Source: Rossellomorea aquimaris TF-12 (GTDB lineage Bacteria > Bacillota > Bacilli > Bacillales > Bacillaceae_B). Taken from it: a stretch of DNA of 52,097 nucleotides. Of the stretch, positions 18,933 through 26,875 are shown piece by piece (position 1 is the first letter of the stretch; the number at the start of each line of letters is the position of its first letter). Under the pieces are notes generated by a model that was not told the origin of the DNA, did no database searches, and worked only from the letters and a program-made list of their open reading frames with translations. The position numbers and the translations under genes were made by a program. The stretch covers positions 1-52,097 of the forward strand of contig NZ_LQXM01000018.1 in assembly GCF_001648555.1 (NCBI RefSeq). The letters are read 5' to 3'.

Positions 18933-20267
18933 CTAAGCCACTTCTCCTTCTTCATTCTGACCTGCCGCTTTCTGCTTCATTTTATTCAAGAAATAAAAGC
19001 CAACATAGATAAAGCATGCCATAGGGATAAGGAATGAGAGCTGCATTGAATTTAGCAGGTCCGATGCAAATCCTTGTGCTACCGGAATTACTGCTCCCCC
19101 AACTATTGCCATGACTAGGATTGCTCCACCTAATTCTTTATATTTATCCTCAATAACTTCAAGCGTTCCCGCATAAATAGTCGGCCAACATGGTCCAAAC
19201 AATAAGCTTACAAGCACCGCAGCATACACCGCAGTAATATTTGGAACTAACGCTACATAGGCAAGCATTGCTGCCCCGATAATTGAATAAACAAACAAGA
19301 CTTTTGACGGAGTGAAGCGAGCCATTAGGAAGTTAGCAATGAACTTTCCAACAAAGAAAGCAATAAAGCTAAACACCATGAAATTTGAAGCAATACGTTC
19401 ATTAAAATCCAGATTTAAGTCAAGGGCCAGACGAATTGTAAATGACCATACCGCAACCTGCATTCCAACGTATAAAAACTGGGCTGCAATCCCTTTACGA
19501 AATCTTTTGTTCCCACCAAGATACTTAAGAGTTTGTAGCAAGTTTGGTGATTTTGTGGAAGTCTTCGCTTGCTCAGAAACTGGTTTACATGAAGGGAATT
19601 TAGTTAAAATAAATAAAATCAATACACCCACTAGGACAAAAATTATATATTTGTATGGTTCAAGCGTATGCTGTAGCATCTGTATCCCAAAAACTTTTGC
19701 TTCTTCAGGAGACATAGTGGCCATTTGCGCCTCAAGACTTGCACCTTCCTGAAAAACAAGGTACTTTCCTAGCAAGATACCAGAAATCGCACCAATTGGA
19801 TAAAAAGTTTGACTAATGTTTAAGCGAAGAGTTGCGAACTGACGCGGTCCAATCATAGAACTGTATGTGTTTGCAGCTGTTTCAAGAAAACCAAGACCGA
19901 TGGCAATTGAAAAAATTGCAAACAAGAACATCATATACGTTGCCATCTCCGAAGCCGGATAAAAAAATATACATCCTGCAATATAAAACAGTAACCCTGT
20001 AATAATTCCAAACTTATAGTTTGTCTTTTTAATGACCATTGAAGCTGGTATTGCTATAAGAAAATATCCGCCATAGAATGCACTTTGAACAAAAGCACTC
20101 GCGAAATCACTTAACTCAAATACATGCTTAAACTGTGTGATTAGGATATCATTCAAGCTTGCTGCTACTGCCCATAACGGGAACAGCAGAGATAGTAGGA
20201 TAAACTGAAAAATGGGGGTTCGGTTCAAATATCCATCCGGTAACTGAATCAAGTTTTTGTTTGTCAT
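18933..20267 (-). CDS. deoP: FucP-family MFS sugar:proton symporter, probable deoxyribose permease
   Basis: 444-aa membrane protein with about 12 hydrophobic helices. It resembles the L-fucose permease family: FPLWAVAASLNDILITQFKH in helix 1, GYFLIAIPASMVIKKTNYK, and GLGFLETAANTYSSMIGP. Known members carry fucose, glucose/galactose or deoxyribose. With a ribokinase-family kinase and a DUF4432 protein downstream and no fucose isomerase, deoxyribose is my best inference. The ATG follows AAAGGAG. The operon promoter, two LacI-type operators and a cre-like site lie upstream. Confidence 0.68.
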   Translation of the reverse strand: MTNKNLIQLPDGYLNRTPIFQFILLSLLFPLWAVAASLNDILITQFKHVFELSDFASAFVQSAFYGGYFLIAIPASMVIKKTNYKFGIITGLLFYIAGCIFFYPASEMATYMMFLFAIFSIAIGLGFLETAANTYSSMIGPRQFATLRLNISQTFYPIGAISGILLGKYLVFQEGASLEAQMATMSPEEAKVFGIQMLQHTLEPYKYIIFVLVGVLILFILTKFPSCKPVSEQAKTSTKSPNLLQTLKYLGGNKRFRKGIAAQFLYVGMQVAVWSFTIRLALDLNLDFNERIASNFMVFSFIAFFVGKFIANFLMARFTPSKVLFVYSIIGAAMLAYVALVPNITAVYAAVLVSLLFGPCWPTIYAGTLEVIEDKYKELGGAILVMAIVGGAVIPVAQGFASDLLNSMQLSFLIPMACFIYVGFYFLNKMKQKAAGQNEEGEVA

Positions 20268-20288
20268 TATGATTTCTCCTTTATGTAA

Positions 20289-20441
20289 TTTTTATAATGA
20301 TGCTGTTTTCACCCATATTGGATTCACACAAACAGATGCAAATCCATGCTCCCTCGCTTCTGTACAAAGTTCCAAAATCTGTACTTTCATGCCATCTGCT
20401 TCAATAGTGTGTGTGCAATTTTTTTGCGGTGTCCATATTAC
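20289..20441 (-). pseudogene. deoC: Remnant of deoC (deoxyribose-phosphate aldolase), N-terminal part only
   Basis: Between the operon promoter and deoP the minus strand encodes, in shifted frames, [10 protein letters not shown] and then [28 protein letters not shown]. These match the first about 50 residues of DeoC, whose usual text is IDHTxLK and [17 protein letters not shown]. The frame then hits TAA and the remaining about 170 residues are missing. An ATG with GGAGAG before it still opens the region, but the frame breaks after about 10 codons. The operon has thus lost the aldolase that would split deoxyribose 5-phosphate; a copy elsewhere may supply it. Confidence 0.72.
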
Positions 20442-20468
20442 TCTCCTTTTCTTTACATTATTCATTTA

Positions 20469-20484
20469 ATAAAAGCGCTTTCAA
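20469..20484 (-). promoter_or_regulatory. cre-like catabolite control site in the deo leader
   Basis: The minus strand reads TTGAAAGCGCTTTTAT, close to the CcpA consensus WTGNAANCGNWNNCW with one mismatch near the 3' end. Lying downstream of the promoter, it would act as a roadblock under glucose. Inferred from sequence only. Confidence 0.55.
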
Positions 20485-20603
20485 AACACCGATAGAAATT
20501 GTTTTTTTTCGTTAACCCAGTAGGTCTACTCGGATAATACGTGAATCCTAATCAAGCCAATTTAGATTTTTTATAGATTCTTTTCTTTTAATGAAATACC
20601 AAA

Positions 20604-20734
20604 AATGTAAACGTTTAGATTTTTTGTTAAATTTTTTTAAAAAACGTAGTTGATATTATTAGATTATTTAAGAGTAAATGTAAACGTTTAGATTTTTCTG
20701 AGTTTAGAATAGCACCTTTTAATTAAACTGGCAA
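20604..20734 (-). promoter_or_regulatory. deo operon promoter with two LacI-type operators
   Basis: Promoter: TTGCCA (20734-20729), 17-base spacer, TATTCT (20711-20706). Just downstream lies ATCTAAACGTTTACAT, with perfect palindromic core TAAACGTTTA at 20690-20681, over the expected start of transcription. A second identical core is at 20617-20608. The same operator and a near-identical promoter precede the LacI-type regulator gene at 22.08-22.13 kb. The gap 20740-20950 holds nothing else I recognise. Confidence 0.8.
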
Positions 20735-20956
20735 GGTTTTTTTGGAAGGGTTTTCATAAAACCTTTTAATTAGTAAAAACATACTATCCTTCTTTCGTAA
20801 GAAGTTCCTAAATTTATGGGAGATATTGAATGAAGTAGAACTTTTTACACTAGAGAGTTCTGCCAATAGATCAAAAGCGAAATAATTTCTCTATAAAGAA
20901 TCTTCATATGCAGCGGTTGTCTGGAATAGAGTTAATAAAACTTCTTTGACGTAAAA

Positions 20957-21011
20957 TACTCTCATTCAAGTAGACAGGCATATTTTTCACCTGTCTATTT
21001 GAATGAGAGTA
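20957..21011 (-). terminator. Terminator after the LacI-family regulator gene
   Basis: A 21-base stem with one mismatch: ATACTCTCATTCAA-TAGACAGG pairs with CCTGTCTA-TTGAATGAGAGTAT around a 13-base loop; ATTTTAC follows on the minus strand. It is very stable and lies 26 bases past the stop. Confidence 0.8.
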
Positions 21012-21037
21012 TGTCGTAATTGATAATATTTTCGAAC

Positions 21038-22054
21038 TTATTCCCCCATAAGCCGGCATGACTGTCTAATAATCAGTTCTGGAGTTAGTAAATATTGTCG
21101 ATGCGGAAGATTGCCTTTAAAGTTAATTCTTTCATACAACAGTGTAAGGGCAATTTCACCTATCACATTCATCTGTCTTGACACAACTGTGAGCTTCGGG
21201 TTCAGAAATGTTGCTATATCTACATCATCAAATCCAATGAACGACACTTCACTGCCCAACTTCCAGTTCAAATCATTCAATGCTTTCACGCAACCTATTG
21301 TCATCAAGTTATTTGATGAAAAGATTGCAGTTGGACGTTCATCAAGTTCTTTCAGTTGTTTTGTTCCTGAGTAACCACTGTCCTCTCCAAAATCCCCATT
21401 AATTACAAGTCTTTCATCAAAAGGAATATTATAATCCTCTAAGGCTTTTTTATAGCCAAGGAACCGTTCCAATCCCGGCGTTGTATTTTGCGGACCGCAA
21501 ATAATGGCAATTTTTCGGTGCCCCATAAGAATCAGTTGCTGGACAGCTTGATATGACCCTTTTACATTATCGACCAGAACAGTATCTACCTCAAAATTTT
21601 TAATACTTCGGTCTACCGCCACCACTGGTATATTCTGATCCTGAAGAAGCTTCAGTTGGTCACCACTTTCATCTGCGGTTGTGATAATAATACCGTCTAC
21701 TCCGCGTTCAATGAAGTTTCTGATAATTTTTTCCTCAACAACAGGTGACTCGTTTGTGCTACTCAGAATGGTGACATAATCCTTTTCACGCGCTTTTTGT
21801 TCAATCCCAGCCATCACGAGCGGAAAGAAAGGATTTGTGATGTCAGTGACTATTACACCAATCGTTTTGCTTTCTTTTCGTTTAATGGTCCTTGCAGCAG
21901 CATTTCGAATATAGCCCAGTTCCTCAATCGCTTTTAGGATTCTCTCCTCCGTCGCCTTTCTAACACCGCCCTGATTATTGATCACCCTCGACACCGTTGC
22001 GATTGAAACGTTCGCAAGCTTTGCCACATCTTGAATATTTGGTTTTGAATCCAT
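21038..22054 (-). CDS. LacI-family transcriptional repressor of the deoxyribose-type operon
   Basis: 338 aa. The N-terminal helix-turn-helix is typical (IQDVAKLANVSIATVSRVIN) with the hinge helix up to about residue 60, followed by a periplasmic-binding-protein-like effector domain (TIGVIVTDITNPFF, GYSGTKQL, SFIGFDDVD). LacI regulators of this kind bind TNNAAACGTTTNNA-like palindromes. Two such sites precede the deo operon and one precedes this gene, so autoregulation and control of the operon are likely. The ligand is not evident. The Salmonella deo operon uses a DeoR-type regulator instead, so the control differs. Confidence 0.85.
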   Translation of the reverse strand: MDSKPNIQDVAKLANVSIATVSRVINNQGGVRKATEERILKAIEELGYIRNAAARTIKRKESKTIGVIVTDITNPFFPLVMAGIEQKAREKDYVTILSSTNESPVVEEKIIRNFIERGVDGIIITTADESGDQLKLLQDQNIPVVAVDRSIKNFEVDTVLVDNVKGSYQAVQQLILMGHRKIAIICGPQNTTPGLERFLGYKKALEDYNIPFDERLVINGDFGEDSGYSGTKQLKELDERPTAIFSSNNLMTIGCVKALNDLNWKLGSEVSFIGFDDVDIATFLNPKLTVVSRQMNVIGEIALTLLYERINFKGNLPHRQYLLTPELIIRQSCRLMGE

Positions 22055-22075
22055 TTCTGCATAACTCCTAAAATA

Positions 22076-22133
22076 TAAACGTTTAGATTGTTATTTCTGA
22101 CATTAAAATAGCACCTTTTCATATAATTAGCAA
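22076..22133 (-). promoter_or_regulatory. Promoter and operator of the LacI-family regulator gene
   Basis: TTGCTA (22133-22128), 17-base spacer, TATTTT (22110-22105), then the palindrome TAAACGTTTA (22085-22076). The promoter block shares AAAAGGTGCTATT with the deo promoter. This matches an autoregulated repressor gene. Confidence 0.78.
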
Positions 22134-22294
22134 GAATTATTGAATTGTGTTTCTACTTCATAATTACTCACTTATTTGCATTCATATATTTTTGCAAAAC
22201 TCTTAGTAACCCGATTTTATGTCATTAGTTCATATAGTTTCAGCCCTTGAACAAACCCATCCTTCCCCCTAAATCACTGAAGAAATAAAAAAAG

Positions 22295-22332
22295 AAGCTT
22301 CCCAAAAGTTCAGCGAACTCCTGAGAAGCCTC
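22295..22332 (-). terminator. Terminator in the gap between the two sugar loci
   Basis: On the minus strand AGGCTTCTCAGGAGTTC pairs with GAACTTTTGGGAAGCTT (a few mismatches) around GCT, followed by CTTTTTTT. It lies about 80 bases beyond the groEL 3'-end copy at 22.41 kb in the groEL direction. Confidence 0.7.
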
Positions 22333-22348
22333 CGTTAATATCCTCAAT

Positions 22349-22574
22349 GTTAGCAAAATGTCAGCAAGCCACTCTCACCTTACCAACAAATCCTTTTATA
22401 TCAAGGGTTGAGGGGGCAGATTACATCATGCCGCCCGTAAGGTGAAAGTGTGTAATATCTAACATGCTGTGTGCGTAAAATGCGTTAAATCAGCGTTTTG
22501 CTGAATCCTTTCTGTAACATCTTTAACTTGGTGTCACCGTTTTTCATTGGATTGCGTTAGCAAAATGTTAGCAT
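22349..22574. other. Attachment-site-like region: groEL 3'-end copy flanked by paired repeats
   Basis: A 25-base stretch (22413-22437) is identical to the groEL 3' end at 40233-40257. It is flanked on one side by GTTAGCAaaatGTCAGCA (22350-22367) and on the other by GTTAGCAaaatGTTAGCA (22557-22574). Each is two copies of GTYAGCA spaced 11 bases apart. Core plus paired flanking repeats resembles the core and arm sites of a tyrosine-recombinase attachment site. No integrase gene is visible in the window. The wider gap 22055-22942 has no supportable gene. Confidence 0.55.
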
Positions 22575-22711
22575 TTCAAGCAGATAATTTGTCACCAATG
22601 TTCACACACCCCACATGGCTAGAGTGGTGATGGGAGTTAAATGGTGTAGCAGTGTTTACCTTAACCTTGTATAAAGCTCTCTAATAATAAAAATGGAAAT
22701 GCAATTATGTC

Positions 22712-22763
22712 GGTGCCTGACCTCCGTTGCATTAATACTTTAGCGTAGTGGGGGTCAGGCACC
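22712..22763. repeat. Imperfect palindrome with GGTGCCTGACC arms
   Basis: Arms GGTGCCTGACCTCC (22712-22725) and GGGGTCAGGCACC (22751-22763) surround a 25-base AT-rich loop. A second GGCACCTAATT follows directly. Such palindromes with (G)GTGYCTGACC arms are familiar as dispersed intergenic repeats in Bacillaceae. A related copy lies at 22844-22892. Confidence 0.7.
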
Positions 22764-22843
22764 TAATTAGGCACCTAATTCTAATAATGTGTCTATAACA
22801 GGAAATATACTGACTACTATTTTCTTGTACAGAGACACAAAAT

Positions 22844-22892
22844 GGGTGCCTGACCACCACTACATTAAAAAGTAATGGAGGTCAGACACTGC
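22844..22892. repeat. Second palindrome with GTGCCTGACC arms, possible ctsZ terminator
   Basis: GGGTGCCTGACCACCACTACATT pairs imperfectly with AGTAATGGAGGTCAGACACTG, with a short A-rich loop. It is the only strong hairpin within 100 bases after the ctsZ stop on the minus strand, so it may also terminate that transcript. Confidence 0.6.
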
Positions 22893-22942
22893 AAAGAACA
22901 CCCTAGCCTTAATAATTATCATTTCAAAAAGATACAACACCG

Positions 22943-25900
22943 TCAGTTTGATGAGGTTAGTTTTACTTGATCAATGTGTAGTGTCGTACCACCTGGTGAA
23001 TCTACAAAAAATCCAACATCAATCATCCCATTTGTAACCAAAACATCATCTACCTTTATTAATTGCCACTCATTATCAGGGGATAGATCAATAAATTGAT
23101 CACTTCCACCATAATTGGTGATTTCAAGGCGAGCTATGTTAGGCACGGTGTTCTTCAAACGGACCCAAGCTTCAATTGAATATTCTTCATTATTATCAGG
23201 TACGTTAACAAGTTGGTGTATGCTTTGTTTGTAAGCGGAGCTTTGATAGAAATACGCCCTTTGGTCTAAATGGAAAGCTGTTTCAGGAGGATTCGTTCCA
23301 ATTCCCTCATCAACACCATAGGCCACGGCTTGTCCACTCGGATGCCACTCTGTCCAGTTGTCTGGTAAACTCACATCTCTTTCAAAACTACCATTATCTA
23401 AAATATTTTTTTCGTATAGCCCATGTGAACTTGATGATAACTTTACATTTAATTTATCCAAGTTCACATTACCACTATCACTAGCTGTGTATTCATACGT
23501 AACTGTGTTCAGCCCTTTTGATAGTGAGACTGTATCATTCGTTGTGTTCCAAATGTTCCAATTACTACCTGAGTGATCTAAAGATAGTTGACGTTGGAAA
23601 TTTCCGTTTGTGATCAGTGATAAAGTCTGTATACTTTGAGTTCCATTTGAATAATCAAGATTTAAATCGTAGTTCCCTGCTTGAGGTGCAAACACATCAA
23701 AGGTCACGGATGAACCTGTAGATGTTAACCCATCAACAAAAAATTCTCCCGAATAGAACCAGTGGTTTTGATTCAAACCGGCACTTCCTACAAGAGTGGC
23801 TGCCTCTGCTTCATAAGTTGAAGTATCGTATTTGAAAGGAACGACGATGTGGTCAATATTGACTCGTCCGCTATCTCCTGCACCGCTATTATTAGCGAAG
23901 GAAACAATACTTTGTCCAGAATCAAGAGGAACCTTCACTTCTACAGTCGACCAGTCACCCCAGCTAGCAGTAGCAGAGAACGTCACTTGTTTCTCATAGT
24001 CTCCATTTACAAATAAACTCAGTGTCTGCTCTGAACCACTTCCATTTGAATAACGAACGTTCACACTGTATTCACCTGGTGCCTTAGCTGTTGGGTAAAA
24101 CGTGACTTTAGCTCCTGCTTGGTCTAATCCATCTACGAAACCACTTCCAGTAAACGCTGGATGGTTATTGTTAGAACCTGCCTGAGTAGAAACCGTGTCC
24201 CCTGATAAAGAAGCATTTTCTGCCTCCATTAGATAGGACGTTACACTCACATTAGCATCTCCCGTTAGATTCAGTGTCTTTGTAATAGTTGAAAGGGCCG
24301 ACACTTTCACATAAGTAACGACACCATATTCATCTTTACCTACCGCAAAGCCTTCTCCACTAGTCTGCAATAAACTTTCTTTATCATTATAGGAAGGTAA
24401 ACTGATTCCATTTGCCGTCACAGAAGTAGCTGCTTTACCGTGTATCTCAAGAACATAGTCTTCTAGTCCAGAAGTGTATGAACCTTCCTTCGACTCAATT
24501 ATCACTTCGACACCATTCTGCTTAATAGTTGTTATGTCTTGTTTTAAGAACTCACCATTTTCATAATCATAGCTCTCTCCATCGTCGTCATAATAAGTGA
24601 AAGTTGTCTCATTCGTAGAAGGAAATACGTCTACATTCACTTGAGTTATCACTTCCTGTCCTACATAATCCAATGACTTATGGGAAGGTATGATCGCCCC
24701 CTCTTTAATAAACAATGGAATGTCAGTCCATTCGTTTGAGTCTAATGAATAGTTGATTGTTTGGTCTCCCTCGTAAGTTATTCCCGTAAAGTAATCGATC
24801 CACTGACCTGGAGGTAGATAAATTTCTTTAGACATCAAATTCTCTTCGACTACTGGGGAAACATAGAGATAATCGCCAAACATCCACCCATCGGTATAGT
24901 TTTCTACACGCTCTAAATCAGGATACTCCTGCATAAGTGGCTTCACCAACCCTGTACCATTTTCAAAAGCTTTTCTTTCATAAGCATACATGTAAGGCAT
25001 CAGTGAATACCTGAGCTTCATCACTTGTTTTGATACTTCCTCAGCCGTGTTTCCGAAAAACCAAGGTTGCCGTTGGTGATAATTGTTACCGTGTACGCGA
25101 AATACAGGTGAAAATGCACCAAACTGCATCCATCTTGTGTATAATTCAGGAGATGGGTTTGTAATCTTACCGTCTTCCTGATTGAATCCACCTATATCCA
25201 TTCCCCATTTAGGCTGGCCATTATTAATAGAGGACAGCATCACAGATTTCTGTTCTTGCATCCCCGCTGCCCAGTTGATTTTTTCTCCTTTGTAGAATTG
25301 AGAACCTATATCTCCAGACCATAGAGTCGTCGCAAACCTTTGAGTTCCTGGATAATATGTTCTGCCTGTCTGCCATACCCTCTCTGAATCATTTGTGTAA
25401 TCTCGTTGTCCCTCATACATTGCCTGAGAAAAATGAGACGTTGTGAAATTGCCGAACCAGTACTCGATGCCATTCGAAGAAACTTTATCCGTTTCATCAT
25501 TCCACCAACCTACTATACCTTTATCGTAAGCACCTTCATAGTGATTCCAAAGCCAATCTCTTGCTGCAGATTTGTAAGGGTCAATGCTTCTTACTTGAAC
25601 TGGAATGAAATAATCTTGGTATTCCTGGTGACCCGGGTACCAATAGCCCCCACTCTCTGCATCTTGGTATTGCGTTGTTCTTTGCCCGGCTTCATTTTCT
25701 GTAACGATTCGAGGCTTTGTAATCCCAATCATATGGATACCTTTGTTATCCATTTGGTTTTTGAAATTGGTAGTACTGCTATCCGGGAAGTTATCTGTAT
25801 TCCACCTGAACGAACCGTAGTTGTCCTCACCGTAATCCTTCCAATCATAATCTAACCCATAGCTATCAATGGGTATATCCTTAGCACGATAGGTGTCAAC

Positions 25901-26794
25901 CATAGAGGTCATCTCTGATTGGTCTGTATCCCATTCAAAGTTCGAGAAACCTAATGACCACTTCGGCATGATTGGAGACTTCCCTGTAAGATCAGTGAAT
26001 GACTTCATAATGTCATCAGGATCACCAAGCATAATGAAGTATTCAACATCTCTTTTAGAATATCTTCTTCCTTCTTCAGGGGTGCCTCCATAGTAAAATT
26101 CCAGTTTGCCACTTGCTTCTTCTGTGTAGGGATAACCGCCGTCACTATCTACTAGAAGGCCGTACCCATCCGTCGACCAAAAAAATGGTCCCCCTGAGTC
26201 ACCTTGCTGTCCTGCATGAGCTCCGTGCTCATTGTTGTTGCGAAGTAAATCTCCTCCACCCTCAAAGGCATTGTAACTTCGGACCCCGTATATGTTATCT
26301 CCTAAGTTATGTTTAAACCGAACCCCATCGTAAAAGACTCCTCCTTCTGAGGGCTCCCACAGCATGGTGGATCCGTCCGGTTTCTTAACCGTTACTCGTG
26401 CAGGTGACTTAGAAATCTCAACTGTCATTTGATTAGTCGTGATTGTTATGGGGTCAGTCGTTGCATCGATTGTGGCATTATTAAAATTAAATAATCGATT
26501 TGGATCCAGTATCGGTGTATCTGGACTGACCGTTTCCCCATTAGGTCGATAATTGACTCTAAGTAAATTGTCTTTCAAGGGTTCCAATATGAGAATGTCA
26601 TCATTAGGGTTCTGCCCATTATCAATTGTCAGCTCAAGTACCCCATTACTCACTGAGCTATTTAATACATTTCCAAGTTCACTCGCATCTGCCTCAACTT
26701 TGATCGAAGGAGCAACGAACAACAGTAGGACAACCATCGTGATCAACCCTGTAAGAATAGAAAAAATCGTTGAGAACTTCTTTTGTGATTTCAC
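22943..26794 (-). CDS. ctsZ: Secreted 6-alpha-glucosyltransferase of cycloalternan synthesis (GH31)
   Basis: 1283 aa; the characterised Bacillus globisporus enzyme CtsZ has 1284. Signal peptide about 1-35, cleaved near VEA-DAS. The GH31 catalytic region spans about 150-760, with nucleophile Asp433 in VGWWNDETD and acid/base Asp495 in LWSGDIGS. Two CBM35-like modules follow (about 860-1000 and 1005-1125, both opening with an EAE motif and ending with NxDxxxV), then a C-terminal jelly-roll-like module. The enzyme moves a glucosyl unit from the non-reducing end of a maltooligosaccharide to a 6-OH, making the isomaltosyl donor for CtsY. GTG start with GAGAGG upstream. It lies downstream of ctsY with a terminator between them. 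Confidence 0.85.
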   Translation of the reverse strand: MKSQKKFSTIFSILTGLITMVVLLLFVAPSIKVEADASELGNVLNSSVSNGVLELTIDNGQNPNDDILILEPLKDNLLRVNYRPNGETVSPDTPILDPNRLFNFNNATIDATTDPITITTNQMTVEISKSPARVTVKKPDGSTMLWEPSEGGVFYDGVRFKHNLGDNIYGVRSYNAFEGGGDLLRNNNEHGAHAGQQGDSGGPFFWSTDGYGLLVDSDGGYPYTEEASGKLEFYYGGTPEEGRRYSKRDVEYFIMLGDPDDIMKSFTDLTGKSPIMPKWSLGFSNFEWDTDQSEMTSMVDTYRAKDIPIDSYGLDYDWKDYGEDNYGSFRWNTDNFPDSSTTNFKNQMDNKGIHMIGITKPRIVTENEAGQRTTQYQDAESGGYWYPGHQEYQDYFIPVQVRSIDPYKSAARDWLWNHYEGAYDKGIVGWWNDETDKVSSNGIEYWFGNFTTSHFSQAMYEGQRDYTNDSERVWQTGRTYYPGTQRFATTLWSGDIGSQFYKGEKINWAAGMQEQKSVMLSSINNGQPKWGMDIGGFNQEDGKITNPSPELYTRWMQFGAFSPVFRVHGNNYHQRQPWFFGNTAEEVSKQVMKLRYSLMPYMYAYERKAFENGTGLVKPLMQEYPDLERVENYTDGWMFGDYLYVSPVVEENLMSKEIYLPPGQWIDYFTGITYEGDQTINYSLDSNEWTDIPLFIKEGAIIPSHKSLDYVGQEVITQVNVDVFPSTNETTFTYYDDDGESYDYENGEFLKQDITTIKQNGVEVIIESKEGSYTSGLEDYVLEIHGKAATSVTANGISLPSYNDKESLLQTSGEGFAVGKDEYGVVTYVKVSALSTITKTLNLTGDANVSVTSYLMEAENASLSGDTVSTQAGSNNNHPAFTGSGFVDGLDQAGAKVTFYPTAKAPGEYSVNVRYSNGSGSEQTLSLFVNGDYEKQVTFSATASWGDWSTVEVKVPLDSGQSIVSFANNSGAGDSGRVNIDHIVVPFKYDTSTYEAEAATLVGSAGLNQNHWFYSGEFFVDGLTSTGSSVTFDVFAPQAGNYDLNLDYSNGTQSIQTLSLITNGNFQRQLSLDHSGSNWNIWNTTNDTVSLSKGLNTVTYEYTASDSGNVNLDKLNVKLSSSSHGLYEKNILDNGSFERDVSLPDNWTEWHPSGQAVAYGVDEGIGTNPPETAFHLDQRAYFYQSSAYKQSIHQLVNVPDNNEEYSIEAWVRLKNTVPNIARLEITNYGGSDQFIDLSPDNEWQLIKVDDVLVTNGMIDVGFFVDSPGGTTLHIDQVKLTSSN

Positions 26795-26824
26795 TACAGC
26801 CTCTCTCCTCTCATAAGAAAAAAC

Positions 26825-26859
26825 AGGGCGAACGTTACCTCATTCATAACATTCGCCCT
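26825..26859 (-). terminator. Terminator between ctsY and ctsZ
   Basis: On the minus strand AGGGCGAATGTTA pairs with TAACGTTCGCCCT (one mismatch), followed by GTTTTTT. It sits in the 81-base gap between the two transferase genes, so ctsZ probably depends on read-through and may be expressed less than ctsY. Confidence 0.85.
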
Positions 26860-26875
26860 AGCTACTAGAATTTGA

